Assembly (NCBI GenBank): GCA_022592435.1
Contig: JABYQS010000261.1
Location: 1 to 40,893, forward strand
Direction: 5' to 3'
DNA length: 40,893 nt
From: Cerioporus squamosus
Taxonomy: Eukaryota > Basidiomycota > Agaricomycetes > Polyporales > Polyporaceae
Of this stretch, positions 19,136 to 29,822 are shown piece after piece. Under the pieces are notes generated by a model. The model ran no database searches, had not been told where the DNA came from, and was given only the letters and a program-made list of their open reading frames with translations. Both the position numbers and the translations under genes were made by a program. Every line of letters starts with the position of its first letter. Positions within the stretch are counted from its first letter, which is position 1.

Positions 19136-20686
19136 TCAGCTATCCATTCCATACTCGAAGAGCCGACGGCACTCCTCCGGGCACCCCGCTAGTACAGCGA
19201 CATGCGGTCGAGAGGGAGGGTATTCCAGCGTTACCAAACTAGTCTTCATGGAAGGAGAAGCGTCCAGCAAGCGTTCAGCGACGACGTGCAAGTCCATGAG
19301 GTCGCCGTAGGTATCCCGGGGTCGTCTGGGTGGTATGAATACCGTGTGATGTCCAAGTGGAACGCGACAAGCGGGAGGGATGCGATGATGCCATAGATCG
19401 CGTCCTGTGTAGAATGGGGCTTTGGTGAGGCCACTATTCCTGCTACGAGGATCAGGGAATAAGCTGTTGTCACTTACTATCACTACCTCCAGACCTATCT
19501 CCTCATCTTCTCCCTCCACACCGAGTTTGATCGTGAGCACCTGGAACTGCGGAGTGCGCGGTTCGCACAGTGCGGCAACCCAATCATCCTTCACGAAGTT
19601 GGCATTGACGTGTAGTTCCAGGCGCGTGGGACGGGCGTCGGCCAACATAGCACGAATAACCATAGCGTCCACTGATTCGGACATCTCATCGATAAAGAGG
19701 AATTCGATTCGGCATGTCAGACCAAGGGAGTACAGGTGACGCGCCTCTCCTTGGAAATATGCGAGCGAGTCCCAGGAGCCGTGCTCTCGCTGGTAAGACC
19801 GATTGGTCGCCCTTCTAGCCACGCACTGAGGGCTCCCAACATCGGGACGGTCTATCCAGGATTCGCTGTCGTCGATGTGTAGAATCCTCAGGTTGGGGAA
19901 TGCTTGAATGTAATGCGAGGCGATGATCGTCAATACGCTCGAAGGCTTCAACGTCAGTTCTTTCATGCGGGGATATACGGGTCCGGTGCTTGTGACGAGC
20001 GCAGTGAGGTTTGACGTCGTAAGTGTTAGACTCTCCAACGTGGACTGCGAGCCTTCAAGGAGATGTATGACGTCGAGGTCGTCCTTCGGCGCAGCCGCAC
20101 GGAAATGGTGATGAACCTCGCTAAACTCGAGCTCAACATCGATAAGACGAGAGCGCATGGTTCGGAGAATAGCCCAGGTCGGATGGTCGACGTAGTAGAT
20201 TGAGAGGTTTGTCAAGGTGGACAGCTGCGCGATAGACGCTGCCAGCCGTCCGTCAACAGGGAGACCATCGTGACTCCATCCGAATGTGAGGCTTTGAAGC
20301 CTCGAGTTCCAGACGACCAAGTCGGCGAAGAATGCGACGAGCCACTCGGTCGCCCGGCTAGACGTGTGTTCCCTGGGATGCAGGTCAAGATCATGGAGAT
20401 GCGGGATCCTGGCAAATTCGTCGGCTCCGGCTCGCATAAAGGATAGGAAGGACTCCAGTTGGACTTCGGTACGGATTGAGGCTTGATTCCTTCGCACGAG
20501 CTGCTTTCCTCCTTCGCGATAGAGGACACGGCATGTCTTCATGATCTGCGACTGAGTCGACAATTCTGCGAAACAGCATATCTCCAGCAACGTGTCTAGG
20601 TTCAGTCGTGACCGTATCTCTTCAATGCCTGTGGTGAGTAAAGCTCTCGGGAAGCCTCCAAGGAAGTACGACGTACGGCATGACAT
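19136..20686 (-). CDS. F-box-like / leucine-rich-repeat-like protein
   Basis: An uninterrupted 516-residue ORF. Residues about 25-65 (IRSRLNLDTLLEICCFAEL...CRVLYREG) resemble the F-box of fungal substrate receptors for SCF ubiquitin ligases, and the rest has spaced Leu-rich strands (LTNLSIYY, LESLTLTTSNL, MKELTLKPSS, LRILHIDD) like the degenerate LRR fold of agaricomycete F-box proteins. The partner would be Skp1; the substrate is unknown. The stretch at about residues 402-450 reads less like protein, and a GTAAGT lies at 19477, but I found no acceptor that keeps the downstream frame, so the gene is shown without introns. It is not closely similar to the F-box trio at 23518-28502. Confidence 0.65.
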   Translation of the reverse strand: MSCRTSYFLGGFPRALLTTGIEEIRSRLNLDTLLEICCFAELSTQSQIMKTCRVLYREGGKQLVRRNQASIRTEVQLESFLSFMRAGADEFARIPHLHDLDLHPREHTSSRATEWLVAFFADLVVWNSRLQSLTFGWSHDGLPVDGRLAASIAQLSTLTNLSIYYVDHPTWAILRTMRSRLIDVELEFSEVHHHFRAAAPKDDLDVIHLLEGSQSTLESLTLTTSNLTALVTSTGPVYPRMKELTLKPSSVLTIIASHYIQAFPNLRILHIDDSESWIDRPDVGSPQCVARRATNRSYQREHGSWDSLAYFQGEARHLYSLGLTCRIEFLFIDEMSESVDAMVIRAMLADARPTRLELHVNANFVKDDWVAALCEPRTPQFQVLTIKLGVEGEDEEIGLEVVIVSDNSLFPDPRSRNSGLTKAPFYTGRDLWHHRIPPACRVPLGHHTVFIPPRRPRDTYGDLMDLHVVAERLLDASPSMKTSLVTLEYPPSRPHVAVLAGCPEECRRLFEYGMDS

Positions 20687-21250
20687 GCTATTGCACTAGG
20701 TTACTGTGATGGGTTGCGACTCAGCGAGTACTTGCGAGTCTGCAGAGAAGTGAAGTTAGCATGACAAGGATCATCCCATCATGGGCTGACTTACAAACGA
20801 CCTCGAACGAGAGTATTCACAATCTGAAGTCCGCCTCCGACGCCTCTCGCAACTTGAGTCTTTCACGTTGATCAAAAGTACTGAAGATTCGCGAATATGG
20901 AAGTCTAGCGATCAGATAGCCTGAATATCATGACAGATTGACTGACAGCTCAAGAGGTCTTTGCCAATGCGCGAGAGAGCGGAAACATGAGAAGAACATA
21001 ATAAGTACGCCGCGGGCCACGCCAGGCGGTTGCGGGTCCAGTTCGACTCGGAAAGATCGGTTCGACTCGTTGATGTTCAAGTTCATTGAACTTTCGCACC
21101 CGACCCAGCCGTCCGACCACGTCTACTTCAGTGTACTACCACAGTCCTAGCCTACAGTCAGAACCTATACGGATCCTAGGGTCGTCCATATAGTTCGACT
21201 TCCCTTCGCGTCGGACCCAGATATGCGAAGCGTACTAAAGACTACCAAAG
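20687..21250. other. Intergenic upstream of the F-box-like gene
   Basis: No gene seen. The stretch contains two copies of GTTCGACTCG (21041-21050 and 21060-21069) and the imperfect palindrome GTTCAAGTTCATTGAAC nearby. These may be promoter elements of the minus-strand F-box-like gene, but that is speculative. Confidence 0.4.
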
Positions 21251-23270
21251 TTACGAAGTCCGTACTCGCTTCACCCTCTCACGCGCCGAACGTCTCTCGG
21301 GCTCATGCAAAGAACTAAGAACCTTGACATCTTCCTTATCTCCCTCTCGAACCCACGGTTCGTGTGCACCCTCGTCTGACTGTTCGCTGTCCGAGGCGAC
21401 TTCGATTGGCTTCCTCTTACAGCCCGTGCCCTTCCTACGCTTTGCCGCAGCCGATCCTGGAGCTACGGCCTGTTTCTTCTTGGGTGCTGGAGGATCCCAC
21501 CTGTGCGCGTTTTGTGCCAGGAGACGAATGAAGCCCTCATCGTAACCGACACAGGTCATGGTGTATACGCCCATCACCTTCAATGCAGTCAGTAGCGATT
21601 ACGCAAAGTCTGCACGTGAAGTGACACTTACTTCTTCACCACGATCGAATGCGCCATTGATATCGTCCTCTGTGATAGAGGCTTTGATCTCCTTCATCTT
21701 CGGCTCAGCCGCTTCGTAGTCTTCTTGGGTGATCTTGTAGTCCGAGCCTCTCTGCTTGCGTAGCCATACCCTGATGCATAGAGAGGACCCCGGCCCTGAG
21801 TACCGGATGTACCCTTGGGCCCAAGTATGGCGGACCTGATGAATTACCGCATGAGATTGTCGATGAATATTCAGCGTGGCGCCTTACCACTTCAGATTGT
21901 TGCTTCCACGACTCCGCTGTAAGCGACTTTCCGGGGCGAAACCTGTATTGGCCCATATACACCCATTTGCCCGACCGAACCCTGACGAAGGTGCGTAAGA
22001 CGTCTGTCATGTCGTCTTCCGCGTGGCGTGCCCCCTCGAAGAAGAGACCCGAGACTCCCGGGCGCGTCGGTGCGTGCGGGTTCCACTCAAGCGTCAAGAA
22101 AGCCCAGTCTCGGAGGCCATGCCACTCGACAAAGTCTTTATTCGGTCGTGGAAATGTCACCTGGTGGCCTCCGCCATAGAGGTTATGAATGTACGCGCGA
22201 GGGAAAGGAAGTTCTGCGATGTCTGGCGGCACTGGAATGGGGTACCGGTTATTGATCCCTTCCCACGTTAGTGCGTCGAGGAGGTACTCGTCGTTCAGAA
22301 GCATTTCCTTCTTCACTTTGACATCCGGCTGACAATGTCTGCAGTCAGCATACGGAGCCAGTGTCTCGGCTTCACAAACTCACATTGCGCATCTCCTGAA
22401 TGGCCTGAGCGACCTCCGCAGGCCCGGGATTGTGTCTTTGAGGTTCGGCATCTATCCGAGACGGATGTTCTTCGACGGGTTCCATCTTGACACCCGGGTG
22501 TTCAGCGGCTTGAGTTGCCTCCCGACTCATTCCGCCCGAGTGCGTTGGTAGCTGCTCCTCCATGTGACGTGGCTCAGACCTGGCTTGGCGCGACTTGCCA
22601 CGCATTACGTCTCTCCATCGCGGCAGCACGACCTCGATCCTCGCAAGAGTCTTCCCGTCCCTCACGATAACATCGGGCATAGCAGACGCTCCTGTTTCTC
22701 CTGGCATTTCATGCGGTACATCAGCGGATAGACTGGCCTGTGCGTGATGCGTGGATGAGAACTATCCGGACGTGAAGCAGGATATCAGATAGTACACGAA
22801 CCGCGCGTATATCAGACTTCGAATCTTCCGGTTTGGCGGCGCGCTCCAAGTGGTCTCGATCTGGAGTGACTCGCTCGCGGCGTGAGTCCAACCCGGGTAT
22901 GGTGTCATGCTGGCTTTTTTCCTGCTCGACAGCACAAATGAGCACGCGACGTGTCATGCAATACTACTGAGCAACGTACCGACTTGATAGCATCTCGGAG
23001 CTTTAGCTTGCGATCTGTTGTTTCGTCTTCTTCCTTATGTATCTCGGGGGTAACTCTCTCGCGGCGTGCGTCCAATAGAGGCACCGTGACTGCTTGGTCA
23101 TTCTCCGCCTTGCCCTGCACAAGTCAGAACGTGTACTAATACCACGCAGGATCATGGATGCGCGACGTACTTACCCACTGCTGCATACGACCTTGGAGCT
23201 TTGGCTTGCGATCTGACGCGGACGCCTCATCCTCGTCCTCCAGTTTGGTCGTCGCGCTCTGAAGAGCCAT
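21251..23270 (-). CDS. DUF6697-like protein, paralogue A, with repeated N-terminal exons
   Basis: Seven exons (23270-23175, 23114-22980, 22921-22798, 22700-22384, 22328-21888, 21835-21632, 21577-21251) encode 547 residues. The conserved core is in the last three exons: IHNLYGGGHQVTFPRP, a WHGL...AFLTLEWNPHAP block, GLFFEG, FVRVRSGKWVYMGQYRF and, after an intron, a WAQGY...VWLRKQRG block and MTCVGYDE. I recognise this as the agaricomycete domain listed as DUF6697; its function is unknown. The tail is Lys/Arg-rich with an acidic island, suggesting a nuclear protein. Exons 1-3 are Glu/Lys-rich and contain repeats: exons 2 and 3 share LD-A/S-RRERVTP, exons 1 and 2 share a DRK-KL motif. The donor of exon 3 (GTGTAC) is the least certain splice site, and an exon upstream of 23270 is possible. 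Confidence 0.7.
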
Positions 23271-23517
23271 CGAGCTCGAAGTCTTCGTCGAGTTGGTGGT
23301 AAACAGAAGGGCCGTCGGCTAGTTGAACCGTAAACGTGGTAATTACGACTGTATAGAGTCTCGAGCGCTAGTACTGAGGGCTTGATGGCTATGTTAGCGC
23401 CGTTCAGCCATCTTAACTCAAACGACGAACCACCCACCATCCACCACACACACATTAACCTTCATTAGTTGTCTCTGCTATTCTGGTTCGCCCGCGATGA
23501 AGATACTGCAAGCTAAT

Positions 23518-24760
23518 CTATGTCACAAGCTTCCAGGAGTCTTCCTCCATACCCCAATCCTCCGCGCGTACTACCTGTCCCTTCTCATTCCATGACACAC
23601 TCACAAACGGTCCTTCGGCATATCGGTACAAAATACGGTCGATATAAGCGCTCCAGCTTACGAGCACCCGGGACGCGGCCTCGTCCATGAGGTTGGTCCA
23701 CCACCCCAAGGAGATCTCAAATGGGCCCCACGACTCGTGTACCCACACCACAGTAAGTCTTCCCGTCACCCTGCGAGTCGAGTATGATGGATCTGACTGC
23801 CAGTCTATAGGGTACTTTCTGATCCCCGCGGACGTCGCAGCTCGCTGGAAGGTCGAAAACCACCACATCGAGCATGTTAAAGAATTGAGCTTGAGCGGAC
23901 AGCCAATTATCGAAAGAGATCCACGCACCACTTCTCTGTCGATCTGAAGATGCTTCAGGTGCGGAAACCGCTCTGCAACGTCCGCGACAGTCCACCCAGG
24001 TTCTTGTGCGTTGTCCGCCCATATGGCGCCTCGGAGACACAGGCTGACCAGATGCCCGCCGACGAGTGCAGACAGGTGCAACAGATAGTCTGGACGAGCC
24101 TCTGTCAGACAGATGTGCGTCAGGCGCTCCGTCACCCGGAATTGCTCCCAGATCATCCGCGGATGGCATGTGAGGACACGTAGCTCGGGAAGGAAGATCT
24201 TGTCGTAAGGCTCGGCGGACGTCTTTGTGGTCGGGGCCCGAGCGTTACACAGATCGAGCTCGTGCAAGGTGGAACTATGCCCACGGATGAAGTCGGGGAC
24301 TCCGCGTTCAGTGTTGGGTAGGGGAGGTCCGGCGGTCGCCAAGCCGCGGAGATGTGCGAAGCGTACTGCGAGGATGTCCACGCATTTTGCGAAGTCCCAC
24401 CACGGCTCCGGGCGCCATACGCCGGCAATGCCAAGGGTAAGATAGTCCAGCTCTGGCAGGAAACGGAGGAGACACGCTAGCTCGAGAGCTGTGCGGGTGA
24501 CTACGATGGGGGCCAGTACATGTAGCTCACGGACGAGCTTTGCTCGGCCAGGGCAGGACGCGATTGACTCGGAGAGCATGGCGACGGAGGCATCCGTTAC
24601 GAGCGTTATCGTGTCATATAAGACGCTTTCTGCTGTTGAGAGCAGTGCTGGATGTAGGCGGAGTAGCTGAGCTAGTGTTTGCCGGTGCTCTGTGCGGGCA
24701 CATTCGAAGACTCTCCTCCAGAGTTCTATAGGAAGCCGCAGGTCCCTCGCGGTGGTAGAG
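23518..24760 (-). CDS. F-box protein, trio member 1 (start unresolved)
   Basis: An SCF substrate-receptor candidate. The F-box reads LRLPIELWRRVFECA at the N-terminus, followed by Leu-rich strands and a C-terminal signature shared with its two neighbours (Trp-Ser...RILYRYA...VSVSWNEKG...EDSWK). The frame is open from the CTAG acceptor at 24761 down to the stop at 23518-23520. A stop codon sits just upstream, so translation must begin in another exon; ATGGCACCCAAA at 24836-24825 followed by GTAGGT is the best candidate but does not join in phase with this acceptor. An 84-nt in-frame GTGCGT...CCAG segment (23845-23928) lies exactly where the trio's third member has an intron, and I treat it as an intron. 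Without a confirmed start the gene could be partly broken. Confidence 0.65.
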
Positions 24761-24836
24761 CTAGGAGCTTATTTGTCATTGGTGAGGACGTATGAAGTAT
24801 AGCGACTTCGGGCTATCAACCTACTTTGGGTGCCAT

Positions 24837-25321
24837 TCGGTGCACTGAGCTCGCCAGCCTCCCCCGAGTCGGTCGGCCGTCGTGTTTGTATGCCGAGCTC
24901 GACAAAGGTTTCAGGCAATAGTGGCTCAACGTCTCGTTTAGTCCGTCTCCATATTGCGAAGCATGAGGGCATGAGTGACCGTAGTAGTAGGGAGGAAATG
25001 AACAGAGTGAACCCCCGTGGTCGTCGGTCTGCCGGTGCTGTGCAACAAGTATTGCCACCGGACGGAGTGTGAACGCCATTTGGCACCCGCATATCCGAGT
25101 ATAGACTTCCTCAAGGCTTGACATAATAATGCCAAGCAGTGCGACGTGAAGAGTGATCTGTCGAGTGCTTTGAGTCACAGGCCTGAGGCGACCGCGGCTC
25201 CCAAGACCTGACTGAAAGGCTTGAATGAGACCGGTTACGGTCATTTTTCAAACACAATAAGCCGCTCTATGTACATCTCAGCGCCGACAGCCGCGCATTT
25301 GAGTCCCAACTTTCCCAAGCA
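24837..25321. other. Intergenic between two F-box genes
   Basis: No supported coding sequence. It probably holds the promoter and first exon of the 23518-24760 gene on the minus strand. Confidence 0.4.
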
Positions 25322-26506
25322 TCAGCGCCCTCTGGGACGAGCTACCGACTCCCAATAGTCTTCGCACATCTCTTTGTCCTCCCTCCTGATCAGCGCGGTC
25401 CCAGACTCGTCCAGCGCAACGGAGACAGGCTGTATCATCGCGTGTCGGTAGACGATGCGATCCACGAGGTCTCGCCATTCCACAAGCACGTCCAAAGCTG
25501 CCTTGTTCAGATACTTGAGCCAGACCCCGACGTCTATGCCGGAGTTGCCAGGATAAACGCCTCGGATAGGGTTGAGGAAGACCCATCCGATGGCGAGGCA
25601 GGAGCTGGGAGCGCGACGGGTACCTGCGGCACTATGGCCCTGGGGACCACGAGCCCACAGGTGTTGCATCTGCGGGAGACCGCTGAAGGTCGGTACGACA
25701 GCCTTGAATTCGAGGACGAGGTCAGTGAGAACTACCCAAAGAAGAATCAGGGACCGTACGAATGGCATGTCAATCTGCAGGTACCGCAGGCGCGTGAATC
25801 TCGCAGCGACACCGTCGAGAGAGCCGCTACGGGTATCGCCGCCCCTCCTCATCAGTAGGATTGAGACGCCTAAGCGTAGGCTCACAAGACGCGCGCCGAA
25901 GGGAGCCGGTATTGAAAGGAGGTTCGGGATGGAATCGAGCGAGGGCAAGTGGAGGTGAGTGAGGGAGTTGGCGTCGATACGGACGAGAACGGATTGAGGG
26001 CACGAAAGGCTGCGGAGGCAGCGGAAGGGGAGCTTCATGCGGGGACCCGGTGAGACATAGATATTGGGCACGCGGACATCCTCGAGACTGTCACAGTGCT
26101 TCAGCAAGAACTCGATGAGCGGATGTCCCGAGATGTCGGTGGTGAAGCGGCGCAGCCGGGGAAAGTGTATATTGAGGATCGCCCTGTAGCTGCCCTCTTG
26201 AGGTTCGGGGGGACCATCGGGGCTCTGAGACGTGCGGTGAGCGAAGGGCCCGAGCTCAACATCATCGCTCATCATGGTAATTGCGTTGACGAGCTGCATA
26301 TAATGCGAGCCCGATGAGCCCGACAGAGGTGTCAGGAACAGACCGACGCTGTAGTCCGACTCGAGGTGAACTGCTCGATAGAGACGAGGCTCGATCTCGC
26401 GGCGGAAGGCTTGGTTGATGCGCGTCATCTGCGCCAAGGTATACGTGTCTGTTATGTGGCGAATGATGGCCAACCACAGCTCAATGGGCAGGGAGATGGG
26501 AGCCAT
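25322..26506 (-). CDS. F-box protein, trio member 2
   Basis: An SCF-type F-box protein with the F-box at residues 3-20 (ISLPIELWLAIIRHITD) and LRR-like strands behind it (LRSLSCPQ, LTHLHLPSLD, LVSLRLGVS, LRYLQIDM). The C-terminus (ALDVLVEWRDLVDRIVYRH...SVALDESG...EDYWES) is clearly homologous to the other two trio members. The ATG at 26506 is preferred to one at 26533 because it places the F-box as in its paralogues. The whole span is open, but a GTACGG donor at 25759 lies at the same position as the third member's intron, with a CTGAC branch motif and phase-0 acceptors at 25703 (AAG) or 25670 (CAG). Splicing at the CAG gives 364 residues, closer to the 377 of its neighbour than the unspliced 394. 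Confidence 0.75.
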   Translation of the reverse strand: MAPISLPIELWLAIIRHITDTYTLAQMTRINQAFRREIEPRLYRAVHLESDYSVGLFLTPLSGSSGSHYMQLVNAITMMSDDVELGPFAHRTSQSPDGPPEPQEGSYRAILNIHFPRLRRFTTDISGHPLIEFLLKHCDSLEDVRVPNIYVSPGPRMKLPFRCLRSLSCPQSVLVRIDANSLTHLHLPSLDSIPNLLSIPAPFGARLVSLRLGVSILLMRRGGDTRSGSLDGVAARFTRLRYLQIDMPFVRSLILLWVVLTDLVLEFKAVVPTFSGLPQMQHLWARGPQGHSAAGTRRAPSSCLAIGWVFLNPIRGVYPGNSGIDVGVWLKYLNKAALDVLVEWRDLVDRIVYRHAMIQPVSVALDESGTALIRREDKEMCEDYWESVARPRGR

Positions 26507-27307
26507 CGCCGGGAACCATACGACGGTGGCCATCGCCGCAGTGAGCTCTGAGATCTGCCGTATAGAAGTGGGTGAGAATGTTGTTCCACAGAAGAAAGCA
26601 CGACATGTCTACCTCGGAACCGTGATTAGAGTTGAAGTGCATCACAGTAAGGTCAATGGGCGGGTCCGGGGAGGGTGAACGAACCGCTAGAGATAAGCAA
26701 GCTCTAAGTAGTCCACTATCGAGAGGTGGGAGCGAACCATATATGCACTGCCTGACCACAGCCACGAGATTGTCTGCCTCGTTGCAAAGCACGCCGCCTC
26801 GCTTACGTACTCCGCAATAAACCTTCCACCGTGCAATGTCCTATAGACACGCTCTGTCAGGGCAGCATGGTGGTATGGCTCTGTCAGATGACGGCAATGA
26901 AAATAAGACAAAGAACACCGACAGCGCTACCGAATGTCCGGAGAGTCAGGTCAGGGTCCAATACGCAACCGTCATTCCCCTCTCCTCCGTGCGAGACGAC
27001 CGGGAGTCCTGGACTAGGTCGTGCAACTTCGAGATCGTGTGCGCGCACAGATCCTCCGTATTCTCCGGGGAGCTCCCTCCGGAAGCTGATGCCACCCAGC
27101 TGAATATGCGTGTATCCCTGCGGACGTGCGGCTCCGACCTTGTGATCGATGAACGCCGAGGCATATGGACCGGCTCTGTGGACAAGTGGATGTACCTGCC
27201 AACAAGGTAGCCGAGGTACGAGGCAGACGTCTACGATGCCCATGGTCAGTATAATACAATGTATGACGATGACGACCCGCTCACCATGATATGCGTAGCC
27301 GCCCAAT
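26507..27307. other. Intergenic between F-box genes, with one weak ORF
   Basis: No recognisable gene. A plus-strand ORF at 26836-27210 (124 residues) has a fairly protein-like composition (acidic N-terminus, no low-complexity bias), but no recognisable motif and no conserved splice context; I do not annotate it as a gene. The promoter of the minus-strand F-box gene should lie at the left edge. Confidence 0.4.
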
Positions 27308-28502
27308 TCAAACCGTGTTCCAGTAATCGTCTGTCATCCCTGTCTCCTGCCTGGAAACGAGACCCGTCCTTGACTCGTTCAAGGTGACGCTGACGTACGG
27401 GATAATGGTATGCTTGAAGACGATGCGCTCGACCAGATGGTCCCACTCCAGCAGCACCTCAAGCGCGACCTCTTTCAGGGACAGGTGCCATCTTGCAGCA
27501 TTGACCATGTCCACACCGCGGTCGTGCGGGTGAAAATATGTCCATGCAACGATCAGCCGATGTGTTGCAGCTGTGTAGCGATCGGGATCACATTTCGCGG
27601 TCCAGTGAAGACCGGGGTACGTCACGATACGGAGGGCGTTTGGGTCAGAAGTCTGTAATCACCCCGTTAGCAACCAACGAAATACGATGTTCAAGGTCCG
27701 AAGCTGGACGTACATGGTCCATGTCCACTTGCAGGTACTTGAGGCACGGAAAGCGCGCAACGACATCATCCAAAGTGATGGCGCGGAGAGTCTGAGGGCC
27801 CCACAGGGAGTGAATACTGATGCGTACGCGGAGGCTGACGAGTCGTGATCCAAACGTTGCTGAGGATGAGGGAAGGAACAGCAAGTTCGAATTGAGAGGC
27901 GACAAACGCAGGTGCGTGAGAGTAGGCGGAAGATACAGTGCGCCATGAATGAGGCGATGCGGACAGGTGAGACTGCGGAGGGAGTGTAACTTGAGTTGAT
28001 GGCTGTTGATCGCGTGCGGGGGCCAAGTTGTCGAGAAGAGACTCGAGTGCCCGACCAAGTGTACCTCCTCTATGTCTGCGTGTCTCTCGAGGAATGGGAT
28101 CACCAAATTCCGCGATAAGTTGCTCGTAAAGGTGCGGAGGAAGGGGTAATTCACGCCGAGGACGGCTTGGCAGCCCTTCACGCCCCAATGCGGTAAGGCC
28201 TCCAGACGAGTTGCGAAGCTGTGAGGTATCATGACCAGAGTCGAGACAGTCAGGCCGTGGATAAGACGCGAACGATGAGGACCCCAGAAGAGCGATTGCG
28301 AGAACTTGACGATAGCATTGTCGGTCTCCAGACGAACATTGCGATAGAGGGCAGGCTCCGCTTCCGCGTGAAATGTACGGTTCACGCGCATCACTTGTGC
28401 GAGAGCATGCACATCGGTCATATGGCGGATGACCTCCAACCACAACTCGACAGGCAGCTGGACGGAAGACGGCGTGTCGTGCAAAGAGTCCGAAGAGGGC
28501 AT
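27308..28502 (-). CDS. F-box protein, trio member 3
   Basis: Two exons (28502-27714 and 27652-27308) with a 61-nt GTACGT...ACAG intron in phase 0 encode 377 residues. The F-box is near residue 15 (VQLPVELWLEVIRHMTDVHALAQVMRVNR), followed by Leu-rich strands and the C-terminal signature of the trio (EVLLEWDHLVERIVFKH...VSVTLNESR...DDYWNTV). Here the intron cannot be retained without a stop (GTGATTACAG then ACTTCTGACC shifts frame), so it fixes the intron position for the paralogues. Three possible in-frame ATGs lie upstream, including 28544; 28502 gives the N-terminus most like its neighbours. It is predicted to pair with Skp1 in a ubiquitin ligase, substrate unknown. Confidence 0.8.
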
Positions 28503-29822
28503 GTGAGGTACTGGGATAGGATGCGACGTCAGCGATGTCCGCATCAAGCTGGGATTCAGCACAGAAGACTCACATAACTCCGATGAGCGTGGCTCACGCT
28601 GCCGTCGATGGCGGAAGCTCTTGCCTCCATGTTTATATCTCAATCTCGGGAGCGGGAGGCAAGAGACCATGTCCCTTCTTGATGATAACTGGTCGCTAGA
28701 AATATGGCTCACTCAATATCAAGACCTATCAGCACCACACCAGCCCGAACGGACAGTATCTCTGCATCAAACTGGATGGCAACCATGTAATGCAGGCAGG
28801 GCGGGTGTAGGCAGTCATATCTGCAACATACCTATGATAATGAGGGTGCCAGAGGTAGCTTCCAGTCACAAACAGATAATTCGGACTGTGGAAACAGAAG
28901 GATTGGACTTCACGAGTGCGTAGTTGCTGGATTCGATACGGTAGTGGTCATGGTCAGGTCGAAGGGGTGTCCTGGGGTGTCCCCGTATATAGGCGCTCAA
29001 ACACTTGGACTTGTACGTCCGTCGTCGCAGGTGCCGTGGTAGGCCGTGGTACATCCTGTCGACGGACTTCTACTCAACATGCTCCTTGGGTGCACTCTAG
29101 TTACTCCAGGCTCCTTCCTGACACCTGGGATGCTTTCTGAGGACCTCGGCCTTCGCACAGCAACACGGACTGGCCACATTCAGACCGCTGCTCCTGGTCG
29201 ATACACAGCACTTGCTTCCATTGTGGTCTCGTGAAGATGAAGAAGGCTACATCGCGACACACGGAGATGCTGCTGGTCTTTGGGGGATGTACAATGGTTG
29301 GCTACAGCTGTGCTGTAAGCGGTATGTCCTCGTCATCCTCACGATCTACATGTGTACGATCCCTACGGACCCTCTCCCCTCCTTCCATTATCGTCCGGTA
29401 TCATTATGTGTGCCCGCATTACACGCAGAAGCTAAATGGGTACTTATGATGAGGAAAGCCGTGGTCACGCTTTGATCATAACAGTGTACTATGAGATGTC
29501 TTCTGTTCAAGGAAAGCGACGAAAGTATGACATGTTCGCGTGGCACGTCTGACACTAAGTATCCTTGCGGTAAGTCATCTTCCTATCGTCTGAGCAAACA
29601 GGTTGAACCTCGGGGTAGGCGTCGACGGTGCAGACCTCGAGGCGCGAAAGCACACGGAGAAGACGTCGACGAGGGACAATACCGAGAACGAGGACAGCGC
29701 AGAAGTATGGAACGCCGGGGGGAGACGTCGTGAAGAGTCACAAGAAAGAATGGTATATCATGACGAAGTTCCGAGAAGGAGTCCCTGCCCCCAGGTGACC
29801 GCCGTGAGTATACGGGGTTCAA
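28503..29822. other. Intergenic between F-box trio member 3 and DUF6697-like paralogue B
   Basis: About 1.3 kb without a gene I can support. Short ORFs on both strands have no homology-like motif or splice structure. It may contain the promoter of the minus-strand F-box gene on its left and decayed remains of a further paralogue, but nothing shows this directly. Confidence 0.4.

Noticed and set aside
19326..19477. Possible intron near the end of the F-box-like gene at 19136-20686
   Set aside because: The GTAAGT donor is good, but the acceptors tried (19405 and 19326) shift the frame away from the plausible C-terminus.
26836..27210. 124-residue plus-strand ORF between F-box genes
   Set aside because: Composition is acceptable but there is no motif, splice context or recognisable start region; kept only as a note in the intergenic entry.
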